64,000 nucleotides of DNA, from contig JAWKQO010000001.1 of NCBI GenBank assembly GCA_041390105.1, forward strand, positions 994,001-1,058,000. The letters are read 5' to 3'. The stretch comes from Gemmatimonadota bacterium (GTDB taxonomy: Bacteria; Gemmatimonadota; Gemmatimonadetes; Longimicrobiales; Gaopeijiaceae). The notes below the pieces were generated by a model, which worked only from the letters and a program-made list of their open reading frames with translations, did not search any database and was not told the DNA's origin. Position numbers and translations under genes: made by a program. Positions 25,946-36,080 of the stretch are shown piece by piece (positions within the stretch are counted from its first letter, which is position 1; each line of letters begins with the position of its first letter).

Positions 25946-26368
25946 CTAGTTCTCCAGGAGCTGCAACGAGATACGTTCCGCGCCGGCCGACTGGAGGGCA
26001 TCCAGGACGTCCACCATGAATCTGTACGGCGCATCGGGGTGGGTCTTTACCGCCGCAATCAGGCCGGGGTTGCTCGCCACCTCCAGGCGCCACATGGCCT
26101 CGATCTGGTCGGGCCGCACCTGCTGCGTCTGCTGGCTCTCACCCCGCTTCACCTCGACCAGGCCGTTGGGCTGGACGATGAGGTGCATGATGTTCTTCTG
26201 GCTGACCTGGACCTGCTCCTGAGCCTCCGGAAGCACCACCGGCAGCCCCTTGTCGCGGGGGAACACCGTGGTGACCAGGAAGAAGATCAGAAGCAGGAAG
26301 GCAATGTCCGCCATCGACGAGGTGGGCACCTCGTCGCTGACCTTGGACTTCTTCTTCATGAATGCCAT
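25946..26368 (-). CDS. exbD: ExbD/TolR biopolymer transport protein, first copy
   Basis: 140 residues: basic head MAFMKKKSKVSDEVPT, one transmembrane helix with the conserved aspartate (SSMADIAFLLLIFFLVTTVF), then a periplasmic domain (IMHLIVQPNGLVEVKRGES, DAPYRFMVDVLDALQSAG). It forms the proton-conducting stator with ExbB in the inner membrane. It sits 68 bases after exbB and five before the second exbD. Paired ExbD genes behind one ExbB are frequent in Bacteroidota-like didermic phyla. Confidence 0.93.
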   Translation of the reverse strand: MAFMKKKSKVSDEVPTSSMADIAFLLLIFFLVTTVFPRDKGLPVVLPEAQEQVQVSQKNIMHLIVQPNGLVEVKRGESQQTQQVRPDQIEAMWRLEVASNPGLIAAVKTHPDAPYRFMVDVLDALQSAGAERISLQLLEN

Positions 26369-26436
26369 GGAATCGCTTCTCCGCCTGTGTCGGCGCTGAG
26401 TTCAGATACCGGGTGATCTGTGACGAGGTTCCGGCC

Positions 26437-27135
26437 TCAGGTGGTGGCCGCCCGCTTCTTTCCCTTGCTGCTCGTGACCTGGAGCTTGCCCTGCTTTTCG
26501 AGGTCCCAGGCCAGATTCAGCACCTCCTGGGTCCCCTGCTCCATGTCCACGATCAGCTTGTCGATCGCGTACACGAAGAAGTTGTAGGCGATGTTCACCG
26601 GGATGGCGATGATCAACCCCGCGGCCGTCGTGAGCAGAGCCACCTTGATGCCGCCGGCCACCAGTCCCGGATCCACGTTGCCGGCCGCTTCGATGGAGGC
26701 GAACGCCAGCACCATTCCGAGAACGGTCCCGAGGAAGCCCATCAGGGGGGCTACGTTGGCGATGGTCGCCAGCACGACCAGCCCCCGCTCCAGGAAGCCG
26801 AGCTCGATGGTGCCGGTGGTGTTGACGGCCTGCTCCAACTCACCCCGGCGGACCTTGAGGTCCTTGAGGCGCGTGAGGCCCGCGTAGAGGATGGCGGCGG
26901 TCGGGCCCCGCGTCGACGCAGCCGTCTGGATGGCCTCGTCCAGCCGGCCCCCACGGGCGGCATCTTCCACCCGGCCCATCAGCGTCTTCGCATCCTTGTG
27001 CGCGATGAACAGCGTATAGGCCTTGGCGATGATCACGCCCAGCGCGATCAGCGAGCACAGGACGAGCGGGTACATCATGAAGCCGCCGTCGGCGAACAGC
27101 GACATCAGTTGGTATTGCGCGCCGGACGATTCCAA
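26437..27135 (-). CDS. exbB: ExbB/TolQ/MotA proton channel family protein
   Basis: Three transmembrane helices: near the N-terminus (FMMYPLVLCSLIALGVIIA), in the middle (VLATIANVAPLMGFLGTVLGM) and after (KVALLTTAAGLIIAIPVNIAYNFFV). The middle and third contain the family signature. I prefer the TTG at 27135 (232 aa) because AAGGAG stands six bases upstream; the internal ATG at 27105 lacks any ribosome-binding site. It is the first gene of the TonB-energising operon and follows a TTGACA/TACATT promoter by about 80 bases of leader. Confidence 0.92.
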   Translation of the reverse strand: MESSGAQYQLMSLFADGGFMMYPLVLCSLIALGVIIAKAYTLFIAHKDAKTLMGRVEDAARGGRLDEAIQTAASTRGPTAAILYAGLTRLKDLKVRRGELEQAVNTTGTIELGFLERGLVVLATIANVAPLMGFLGTVLGMVLAFASIEAAGNVDPGLVAGGIKVALLTTAAGLIIAIPVNIAYNFFVYAIDKLIVDMEQGTQEVLNLAWDLEKQGKLQVTSSKGKKRAATT

Positions 27136-27222
27136 CCGCCACTCCTTGGATTCCAGGGTTGTGCCTCTGGCAGAAGCCGGGGCCTCCACACAGGCCCGCG
27201 CCCGGGGGGCACAAGCGGCGGC

Positions 27223-27252
27223 AATGTAGGAAGTGCCCGACGAGCATGTCAA
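27223..27252 (-). promoter_or_regulatory. Sigma-70-like promoter of the exbB operon
   Basis: On the minus strand TTGACA (27247-27252, perfect -35) is followed after 18 bases by TACATT (27223-27228). Transcription would start near 27215, about 80 bases before the exbB start. It lies directly after the cdaA terminator, so the two operons are separated. Confidence 0.6.
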
Positions 27253-27261
27253 ACGCCCCGG

Positions 27262-27283
27262 CCGGCCCCTGAATCGGGGCCGG
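27262..27283 (-). terminator. Terminator hairpin after cdaA
   Basis: CCGGCCCC at 27262-27269 pairs with 27276-27283 around a six-base loop, 22 bases after the cdaA stop. In transcription order it is followed within ten bases by GTTTGA, a modest U-run. Confidence 0.5.
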
Positions 27284-27305
27284 AAACCGGTCGGGGGCCC
27301 CGACC

Positions 27306-28097
27306 TCAGGCCCCCGCGGCCCCCAGGGAAACCGGGGGCGCCGGAGTCTCGATCAGCTCCTTCAGGCGCGCGCCGTCGACGCCCACCTCGAGTCGTCCTC
27401 TCTGGGCTACGGCGATGCGGCTGGTCTCTTCGCTCACCACGATGACCAGCGCGTCCGTCTCCTCGCTGAGGCCGATGGCAGCCCTGTGCCGGGTCCCCAG
27501 CGACCGGTCGCTCACGGGACTCTGGGTCAGCGGCAGAATGGCCCCCGCCGCCTTGATCTGGTCGCCGGAGATCAGCACGGCGCCATCGTGCAGAGGCGAG
27601 TAGGGGGTGAAGATGGTGGCCAGGATGTCCGAGGAAACCCGGGCCTCGACCGGCCGGCCGGTGTCTCCGTAGGGATCCAGGGCCACCTCCCGCTCGATGG
27701 CCAGGATCGCTCCCACCTTCTGCCGCTGCAGCTGCTCCACCGCCGCCACGATCTCGTCGGCGACCTGGCTGGACTCCATGCGACTGAAGCGCCGCAGCAT
27801 GCGGGTCTGTCCCAGGCGGGCCAGGGTCTGACGCAACTCCGGCTGGAACACCACGAGCAGCGCGATGGCTCCGTAGCGGAAGACCGTCTCGAGGATCTGG
27901 CGAATGAGGGAGAGGCCAAGCAGCCGCGCGACGAAGTACACGCCGGCCAGAAGCAGGACGCCGAGGAGCATCTGCATGGCCCGCGTGCGTCGCAACAGGA
28001 GGAGAAGCCAGTAGAAGAGGGCGGCGACCAGCACGATCTGCACGAGATCCAGCAGACCCGGCCGCAGGAAGAGCACTTGATCAAACAGCGTCCTCAC
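27306..28097 (-). CDS. cdaA: Diadenylate cyclase CdaA (c-di-AMP synthase)
   Basis: 263 residues. Three N-terminal transmembrane helices (about 18-36, 41-60, 68-84) precede the DAC catalytic domain. Catalytic motifs are DGA (171-173) in SPLHDGAVLI and RHR (203-205) in LGTRHRAAIGL. It joins two ATP to c-di-AMP at the inner face of the membrane. The GTG at 28097 overlaps the folP stop by four bases (GTGA). The usual partner cdaR (YbbR) is missing: a terminator and the exbB promoter follow instead. The folP-cdaA order is known from other phyla. Confidence 0.94.
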   Translation of the reverse strand: MRTLFDQVLFLRPGLLDLVQIVLVAALFYWLLLLLRRTRAMQMLLGVLLLAGVYFVARLLGLSLIRQILETVFRYGAIALLVVFQPELRQTLARLGQTRMLRRFSRMESSQVADEIVAAVEQLQRQKVGAILAIEREVALDPYGDTGRPVEARVSSDILATIFTPYSPLHDGAVLISGDQIKAAGAILPLTQSPVSDRSLGTRHRAAIGLSEETDALVIVVSEETSRIAVAQRGRLEVGVDGARLKELIETPAPPVSLGAAGA

Positions 28098-29004
28098 GCG
28101 TCCTCCCTCCCCGCCCGGCGGATGCGGTGCGCCACGTCCAGGGCTCTGCGGGCCGAGCGCACATCGTGCACGCGGAAGACGCGGGCCCCGCGCTCGAACG
28201 CCGCCACGCACGCCGCCAAGGTGCCTTCCACCCGTTGATCGGGAGGTAGCCCCGCCTCGCCCGCCAGGAAGCGCTTGCGGCTGGGGCCCACCAGCACAGG
28301 CCGCCCCAGCGCGCCCAGGCGGGCGAGCTGCGCCAGCAGTGCGTAGGACTGCTCCGCGTCCTTGGCGAAGCCGATCCCCGGGTCCAGGACCACCCGGGAC
28401 TCCTCGATCCCCGCTCGGCGAGCCCGTTCCAGCGCCACGCCCAACTCCTCGACGACCTCCTCCACGACGTTGGCGTAGTGGGCAAACTCGACCATGGTGG
28501 GCGGATCCCCCCGCATGTGCATCAGCACCAGCCCGGCACCCCACTCGGCCACCCGTCCGGCCATCTCGGGATCGTGGGCCAGTCCCGAGACATCGTTGAC
28601 CACCTCCGCACCCGCCTGAAGCGCCTCCTCGGCGACGCGGGCTCGCCGCGTATCGATGGAGACGGGAGCCGGGATCTCGGTCAGACGCTCGAACAGAGGC
28701 GCGAGTCGGCGGAGCTCCTCAGCGGGGGCGACGGGCCTGGCCCCCGGTCGGGTGGACTCACCTCCGATGTCGAGCAGGTCGGCCCCGGCCTCGACGAACG
28801 CATGCGCGCGCTCCAGCTGGGCAGCGACATCCGGCAGCCGGCCCCCATCACTGAACGAGTCGGGGGTGAGATTGAGGATGCCCATGACGGCTGGGCGGTC
28901 CAGAACGAGGTCGCGCGTGCGCAGCTTCCAGACCGGGACGCCGCCGGCACGATCCCGACCGCTCCGGCGGGACGGATCGTCCACCCCGTGGAGCATCGGC
29001 GAGC

Positions 29005-29008
<4 letters not shown>
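28094..29008 (-). CDS. folP: Dihydropteroate synthase
   Basis: 304 residues with an N-terminal extension of about 35. The pterin and pABA loops are present: VMGILNLTPDSFSDGG and DIGGESTRPGARPV; also VSIDTRR, VVNDVSGL, LMHMRGDPPTM, VVLDPGIGFAKD and VGPSRKRFL. It condenses dihydropterin pyrophosphate with p-aminobenzoate for folate synthesis. The ATG overlaps the ftsH stop (ATGA) and the stop overlaps the cdaA start (GTGA), so all three are translationally linked. Related to folate use by GlyA in the same window. Confidence 0.95.
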
Positions 29009-31020
<2,012 letters not shown>

Positions 31021-31050
31021 GAACTCCAGGGGACGCTCGGAGCGCGGCCG

Positions 31051-31614
31051 CTAGGGCCTTTCCTCCAGGCTGCCGATGAAAGGAAGGTGCCGAAAATCCT
31101 CGCTGTAATCCAGTCCGTACCCCACGAGGAAGTCAGAAGGTGCATCGAACCCGACCCAACGAGGCGCGACGGGCATTTCCACCAGCCGTTTGTGCAGCAG
31201 GGCGCAGACCTCCAGGCTCCGGGGCCCCCGGGCCTGCAGCGCGGGCACCAGCCTCCGCAGCGTATTCCCCGAGTCGATGATGTCCTCGACCACGATCACA
31301 TGGCGGTCGCGGAAGGTGGCCCGGGGATCGTAGAGCAGGTCCAACTGCCCGCTGGAGACCTTGGCCGCGCCGTAGCTGGCCGCCACCAGGAAATCGATGT
31401 GCAGGGGGCGATCGATCTGTCGCACCAGGTCTGCAACGAAGATGAACGACCCCTTGAGGAGGCCCAGCACCAGGAGGTCCTCGTCCGCCGGGTAGTGGGC
31501 GGTAATCTCGCGCCCCATCTCACGAACGCGGTCCGCGATCTCCCCCTCGGAATAGACCACCCGCGCCAGCCGCTGCCCGGCGGCCGTCACGATCTGCTCG
31601 GCGTCGATCGACAC
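31051..31614 (-). CDS. hpt: Hypoxanthine phosphoribosyltransferase
   Basis: The GTG at 31614 gives 187 residues, the family length; the open frame upstream to 31671 adds unrelated residues. The PRPP-binding motif is VIVVEDIIDSGNT, preceded by LVLGLLKGSFIFVADLVR and IDFLVAASYG; the C-terminal base-binding segment is FLVGYGLDYSEDFRHLPFIG. It makes IMP/GMP from hypoxanthine/guanine and PRPP. Its place between tilS and ftsH is conserved in many bacteria. Confidence 0.94.
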   Translation of the reverse strand: MSIDAEQIVTAAGQRLARVVYSEGEIADRVREMGREITAHYPADEDLLVLGLLKGSFIFVADLVRQIDRPLHIDFLVAASYGAAKVSSGQLDLLYDPRATFRDRHVIVVEDIIDSGNTLRRLVPALQARGPRSLEVCALLHKRLVEMPVAPRWVGFDAPSDFLVGYGLDYSEDFRHLPFIGSLEERP

Positions 31615-31737
31615 GATCCTCGTCCCTCTCCACGGATGCTGGAGCCCGGTGCGGCTCTCGGGCCGCGCCACAGTACCGGAGCCGACACGCCCCCACCAGA
31701 GCGCGGCGACCCGCCAACTCGTCCGTCCCGCCCGCCT

Positions 31738-32790
31738 CTACTCCGAGGCCCCCCCTGGGCGTTCCGCGGCGGGTGCTCGCGACTCGCGGAGATCCTCCGG
31801 CGGTCCCGTGGTGTCCACGCCGGCGGGTGGCTTCAGGAGCGCGAAGCGTAGGCGGTCGCCGTAGCGCTCCACGTCCAGCCCGCCGCGGATGTGGAAGCGC
31901 CCCTGCGTGGAGGCCAACGCCTCGAACAATCGCCGCGATGATTCCTGGTCCGGATGCACACCGAGTGCCCGTGCCCCGTGGCGCAGCACCCGGAGCGCGA
32001 GGTGCGGCTGCAGGCGCCGCAGCCGGGGAACCGACCATTCCGCCCACCCCGTGCCCTGCCCGACCCGGGCCCGCGCCTCGGCTCGCCGGGTCCGAGCCTC
32101 CCACGCCTCCTCCGACTCGCGAGCCAGCGCCGCCAGTCGCACCAGCGAACGGCGGGCCCCGGGAGCGACCGCCCGCTCCAGCTCCGGGAGGATGTGGTGG
32201 CGCAGCCGGGCGCGCGGCTGCGCGGGATCGAGGTTGCTGGGGTCGAGCCGGGGGTTCAGACCGACGCGCTCGGCATACGCCTCGATCTCCGCCCGCCAGA
32301 AGGGCAGCAGCGGTCGCAGGATATGCGCCCCTCGGCGCGCGGGGATGCCCGCCAGGCCGGCGGGGCCGGTGCCACGGAGGATGCGGAAGAGCACCGTCTC
32401 GGCCTGATCGTCCGCGTGGTGCGCGGTCAGCACCCGCTCGGCCCTCGTTTGCGAGCGCACTCGTTCCAGGAAGTCGTAGCGATGCCGGCGCGCCTGGTCC
32501 TCGTTGCGGAGCGCGATGTGGGCACGACCGCCGTGGAACGGCACCGACCAGGCCCGACACACCCCCCGCAGCCAGTCGGCATCCGCGCCGCTGGCCTCGC
32601 GCATCGCGTGGTCGTAGTGGGCCACGGCGAGGCTCCACGCGTTCCCGACGCCGAACCGCAGAAGGTGCAGCAGCGAAAGGGAGTCCACTCCGCCGGAACA
32701 TGCGACCAGGAGGGTCTCGCGCGGCTGGACCCCCAGTGCGGCAAGGCGCTCGGCCACCCGCTCGGGCAGGGATCCGGGCTCGGCGTTCAT
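31738..32790 (-). CDS. tilS: tRNA(Ile)-lysidine synthase
   Basis: 350 residues. The ATP-pyrophosphatase P-loop SGGVDS is at 32-37 (LLVACSGGVDSLSLL), followed by VAHYDHAMR, LTAHHADDQAETVLFRILRGTG and IPARRGAHILRPLLPFWRAEIEAYA. It converts C34 of tRNA-Ile2(CAU) to lysidine, making it read AUA. It overlaps the GDPD stop by four bases (ATGA). The C-terminal domain is short compared with the E. coli enzyme, in line with many non-proteobacterial TilS. A CAT tRNA occurs at 41.5 kb, but it looks like elongator Met. Confidence 0.93.
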   Translation of the reverse strand: MNAEPGSLPERVAERLAALGVQPRETLLVACSGGVDSLSLLHLLRFGVGNAWSLAVAHYDHAMREASGADADWLRGVCRAWSVPFHGGRAHIALRNEDQARRHRYDFLERVRSQTRAERVLTAHHADDQAETVLFRILRGTGPAGLAGIPARRGAHILRPLLPFWRAEIEAYAERVGLNPRLDPSNLDPAQPRARLRHHILPELERAVAPGARRSLVRLAALARESEEAWEARTRRAEARARVGQGTGWAEWSVPRLRRLQPHLALRVLRHGARALGVHPDQESSRRLFEALASTQGRFHIRGGLDVERYGDRLRFALLKPPAGVDTTGPPEDLRESRAPAAERPGGASE

Positions 32791-33608
32791 ACGCCCATCG
32801 TCAAGCCCGGCGGAGCCGGACGCCCCGCCCTCTCGACGAGCACGCGGGCCAGGACATCGAGGCGGTCACTCTGGATGCCATCGGCACCCCAGTCCAGCAA
32901 CTCGGCGATGCGGCGAGCCTCGTCGACCACCCAGACGTGCACCGGCAGGTTGCGCGACTGCGCGGCCCGGATGAACGAGTGGGTCGCGACGGTGCGGCCA
33001 CCCCACCGGTCGGGGATCTGGAGCGCATCGGCGTCCGGCGTATAGAAGGAGGACGGCAGCCGGCGCAGCACCCAGAAGCGCCGGATCTGCGCCTCGGAGG
33101 CCCCCCACGGTCCCCGGTAGCCGCGCGCGCCCACGCGATTGCGCTCGTACTGCGCGGCCAACAGCACCCGCGCCTCGGCACGGTGCTGTCGGATGAGCCG
33201 CACCAGCCCCGCAGCCGCGTCCGCGGATTTGCTCTCCACGTTGATACGCGTGTTGGGGAAGGCCTCCAGGACCTCCTCGAAGCGCGGGATACGCACGTTC
33301 CGTCCCCGGAAAGACGGGTGACCCTCGAGGTCGAGGAAGTGATGGCCGGCGTCCAGGCCGGAAAGTTCGGACCAGTCGGCATCGGCCACAGCGCCCTGCC
33401 CGTCGGTGGTGCGCTCCACCGTGGCGTCGTGGTGCACCACGATCACGCCATCGCGGGTGGCCCGCACGTCCATCTCCAGCACGTCGGCCTGCCACGACTC
33501 GACGGCCTGCTGGAAGGCGGCCATGGTGTTTTCCGGGGCCAGCGCCGCGCCACCCCGATGGGCCATCAGCAGTGGGGCGCCGGCGAAGAACGAGTGGCCG
33601 GGGCGCAC
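32787..33608 (-). CDS. Glycerophosphodiester phosphodiesterase
   Basis: 273 residues, no signal peptide, so cytoplasmic. The GDPD signature is complete: H17 in LMAHRGGAALAPENT, E45 and D47 in DVLEMDVRAT, H60 in VVHHDATVERTT, then the C-terminal VHVWVVDEARRIAELLDWGADGIQSD. It cleaves glycerophosphodiesters to glycerol-3-phosphate and alcohol. It is coupled to tilS by a four-base overlap and starts nine bases after the unknown gene upstream. Confidence 0.93.
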   Translation of the reverse strand: MRPGHSFFAGAPLLMAHRGGAALAPENTMAAFQQAVESWQADVLEMDVRATRDGVIVVHHDATVERTTDGQGAVADADWSELSGLDAGHHFLDLEGHPSFRGRNVRIPRFEEVLEAFPNTRINVESKSADAAAGLVRLIRQHRAEARVLLAAQYERNRVGARGYRGPWGASEAQIRRFWVLRRLPSSFYTPDADALQIPDRWGGRTVATHSFIRAAQSRNLPVHVWVVDEARRIAELLDWGADGIQSDRLDVLARVLVERAGRPAPPGLTMGV

Positions 33609-33617
33609 GGGAACGCG

Positions 33618-34115
33618 CTACAGATCGCCGGGATCGATCTCGTGCAGGGTCTGCAGCACCACGTCGAGGAGCTGGCTGGTCATGGCACGCTCGGCCCGGG
33701 TCCGCTCCGCGTCGTCCGCCTCGCCGCTCTTCAACTCGGCATCGAGCTCCAACACGCGACCGGCCAGGAAGGCCACCAGGTCCTCCACGACCTCGGGACG
33801 AGGCTGGGCCTCCGCCTTGGCGGTGGGAAGCGCCTTCTTGAGGAGCAGCCCGCGCACGAACGCGAGGAACCCCGGGAACGTGAGTTGAGGCAGAGGACCT
33901 CCCTCGAGGTGCTCCTCCTCGGTGAGGTTCTCCCACTCCAACTCGTTCCAGTAGAGGTCGAGCGCCTCTTCCCGCAGATACTGCCGTTCTTTCGACTCGG
34001 CGGCACCGTCCCCGGCTACGGTTTCGGGCAGCTTCTTTCCAATCGCGCTCTCCAGACGAGCGCGGCGCTCCTCCACGAGCCGGCGAGCGTCCGGGGTGAT
34101 ATGCGTCGAGGTCAC
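33618..34115 (-). CDS. Hypothetical protein, 165 aa, first gene of the gdpd-tilS-hpt-ftsH-folP-cdaA unit
   Basis: I do not recognise this family. From the GTG at 34115 the protein has 165 residues; an ATG at 34190 would add 25 residues that look non-coding. It is helical and acidic, with aromatic-rich core segments (LREEALDLYWNELEWENLTEEEHLEGG, here split by me into the run near residue 50-75) and a C-terminal helix RAMTSQLLDVVLQTLHEID. No signal peptide, membrane segment, or metal motif is seen. Close packing with GDPD (nine bases) suggests co-expression. Confidence 0.6.
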   Translation of the reverse strand: MTSTHITPDARRLVEERRARLESAIGKKLPETVAGDGAAESKERQYLREEALDLYWNELEWENLTEEEHLEGGPLPQLTFPGFLAFVRGLLLKKALPTAKAEAQPRPEVVEDLVAFLAGRVLELDAELKSGEADDAERTRAERAMTSQLLDVVLQTLHEIDPGDL

Positions 34116-34326
34116 GGGTTCGGCATTCGTACCAGAGAGTGGACAATCCGTGTATGGGCGCAACTTGAGCCGCGCGCATCGCCCCGGCAAGGTGCTCGGC
34201 CGCCTCGCGGGAGGCGCGCCCGGGCGCTACTCTGCCGGGGACTGCTCCACTGTGGGGGCGGCGTCGCGGGCCCCCCTCGCGCTCGGCCTCCGTTCCGATC
34301 TCACCATCCGGACCCTCGAGCCCGTC

Positions 34327-35583
34327 GTGAACCGTTCCCTGCCGCTGGCCCTCCTGCTCCTGCTGCTCCATGCCGCGCCGACGCTCGCCCAGCGCGTGCT
34401 GCTCCGTCCCCAGGCCGTATTCGACGGGGAGCGCCTGCAGCCGGGTTGGGTGGTGCTGGTCGAGGGGAGCCGTATCGCGGCGGCGGGGCCGGCCGCCTCC
34501 GTCCCTGCACGGGGTGCCTCGGCCATCGACCTGCAGGGGCTCACCCTGATGCCGGGTTTGATCGAGGGGCATTCCCATCTGCTCCTGCACCCCTACAACG
34601 AGACGCCCTGGAACGACCAGGTGCTCTTCGAGTCCTGGGCCGAACGGGTGGCCCGCGCCGTGGTGCATGCCGAGAACACACTGCGGGCCGGCGTCACCAC
34701 CACGCGCGATCTCGGCAGCGAGGGCGCGGGCTACATGGACGTGGGCCTCCGCGACGCCATCAACAAAGGCGTGGTGCCGGGACCGCGCATGCTGGTGGCC
34801 GGCCCGGCCATCGTGGCCACCGGCAGCTACGGTCCCAAAGGCGCTCCGGAGTGGCACCTCCCCAAGGGAGCGGAGGAAGCCGATGGCGTGGACGGCCTCA
34901 TCCGGGTGGCGCGCGACCAGATCGGCCGCGGCGTGGACTGGGTGAAGGTGTATGCAGACTACCGGTGGGGACCGAACGGACAGGCTCGCCCCACCTTCAC
35001 CGAGGACGAGCTGCGAACGCTTGTCGAGGTGGCCGCCAGCTCCGGGCGCTACGTGGTCGCGCACGCGTCTACGACCGAAGGCATGCGACGCGCGGCCGCA
35101 GCCGGGGTGCGCACCATCGAACACGGGGACGACGGCACGCCGGAGGTCTTCGCGCTCATGCGTGACAACGGCGTCGGCTACTGCCCCACCATCGCCGCCG
35201 GCGACGCCATCAGCCAGTACGGGGGGTGGAAGAAAGGCTCCGACCCCGAGCCCGTTCGCATCCGCTTCAAGCGCGAGAGCATGCGTAGAGCGATCGACTC
35301 GGGCGTGGAGCTCTGCTTCGGCGGCGACGTGGGCGTCTACCCGCACGGGGACAACGTACGCGAGGTGGAGCTGATGGTCGACTACGGGATGGCCCCCGCC
35401 GCGGCTGCACACGCCGCCACGGAAGGGAATGCCCGCATGTTCGGGCTGGACGATCGCGGCCGGGTGGCGGAGGGTCTGCTGGCAGACCTGATCGCGGTGG
35501 AAGGCGACCCCACTGCGGATATCCGCGCGCTGCGCAGGGTGCGTTGGGTGATGAAGGGGGGAGTGGTGGTGCGAGAGCGATAG
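34327..35583 (+). CDS. Secreted amidohydrolase family protein (imidazolonepropionase-like)
   Basis: The GTG at 34327 begins a clear signal peptide (MNRSLPLALLLLLLHAAPTLAQ); 418 residues in all. Metal-dependent amidohydrolase motifs are H82 and H84 in GLIEGHSHLL, the putative carboxylated lysine in VDWVKVYADY, histidines in YVVAHAST and TIEHGDDG, and an aspartate in CFGGDVGVYPHGD. Related enzymes act as prolidase- or hydrolase-type peptidases in the periplasm; substrate unknown. It is divergent from the 165-aa gene across 211 bases in which no clear promoter is seen. Confidence 0.88.
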   Translation: MNRSLPLALLLLLLHAAPTLAQRVLLRPQAVFDGERLQPGWVVLVEGSRIAAAGPAASVPARGASAIDLQGLTLMPGLIEGHSHLLLHPYNETPWNDQVLFESWAERVARAVVHAENTLRAGVTTTRDLGSEGAGYMDVGLRDAINKGVVPGPRMLVAGPAIVATGSYGPKGAPEWHLPKGAEEADGVDGLIRVARDQIGRGVDWVKVYADYRWGPNGQARPTFTEDELRTLVEVAASSGRYVVAHASTTEGMRRAAAAGVRTIEHGDDGTPEVFALMRDNGVGYCPTIAAGDAISQYGGWKKGSDPEPVRIRFKRESMRRAIDSGVELCFGGDVGVYPHGDNVREVELMVDYGMAPAAAAHAATEGNARMFGLDDRGRVAEGLLADLIAVEGDPTADIRALRRVRWVMKGGVVVRER

Positions 35584-35614
35584 GGAGCGGGAGCGGAGCC
35601 GCGGGCGGCCGAAC

Positions 35615-35641
35615 GGGAACGCGCCTCGGCGCCCGGTTCCC
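35615..35641. terminator. Hairpin terminator between convergent amidohydrolase and subtilase genes
   Basis: GGGAAC at 35615-35620 pairs with GTTCCC at 35636-35641, and an inner GCGCC/GGCGC pair lies inside, with a three-base bulge. On the plus strand TTGTTC follows directly. It may serve both strands. Confidence 0.5.
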
Positions 35642-35741
35642 TTGTTCAATCGCCCGGCGCCGCTCCCCGCCGCTGCGCAGAGGCAACGACGGGGAGCAGC
35701 GCTAGATCGGGACCACCTGGGCTGGCAGTTGGACCTAGTGG

Positions 35742-36080
35742 TCAGTTGGGCCTACTGGCGATCCTCTGGTTGGATTGGGTGAGCCCGAGCGTGCAGGGAT
35801 AGCTGGGCGAGGCAACGACGGTGAAGGGCGCGCTCGGCAGGCGCTCTCGCACCGAGCACGGGTTGGCCTCCCTGACCAGCACCGTCCGATCATCGCCGCG
35901 GAAGACGGCCCCCGTGTGGGGGACGTCCACACCGCTCAGCACGGCCTGCGCGGTGGCCAGCCCCGTGGTCGGGTCGAAGCGCAGCACTCGGGTACTGGGA
36001 GAACTCCCTCCGAATCGAGCGAAGATCAGACCGTAGTCCCCCTCGTTGTCGCCACGCAGCGCCGCTCGGGAACACGTCAC
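35742..36080 (-). pseudogene. Out-of-frame C-terminal segment of the subtilase-like protein
   Basis: In the frame shifted from the large gene, the sequence from about 36060 down to the TGA at 35742 reads as natural protein: DNEGDYGLIFARFGGSSPST, then LRFDPTTGLATAQAVLSG, then repeats of exposed-strand character. In the original frame the same bases give an Arg/Gly/Pro-rich shadow tail that ends at 35890. The simplest reading is a frameshift near 36050-36075 (one surplus base or two missing), either an assembly error or a true lesion. The segment would add about 100 residues. Confidence 0.65.

Noticed and set aside
31773..35165. 1130-codon plus-strand open frame across tilS, gdpd and the amidohydrolase
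   Set aside because: Low-complexity Arg/Pro/Gly translation and overlap with several real genes on both strands.
35742..35775. Near-repeated phrases (GGTCAGTTGG, TGGGCTGGCAGTTGG) after the subtilase stop as an attachment site
   Set aside because: Too short and imperfect, with no integrase gene in the window.
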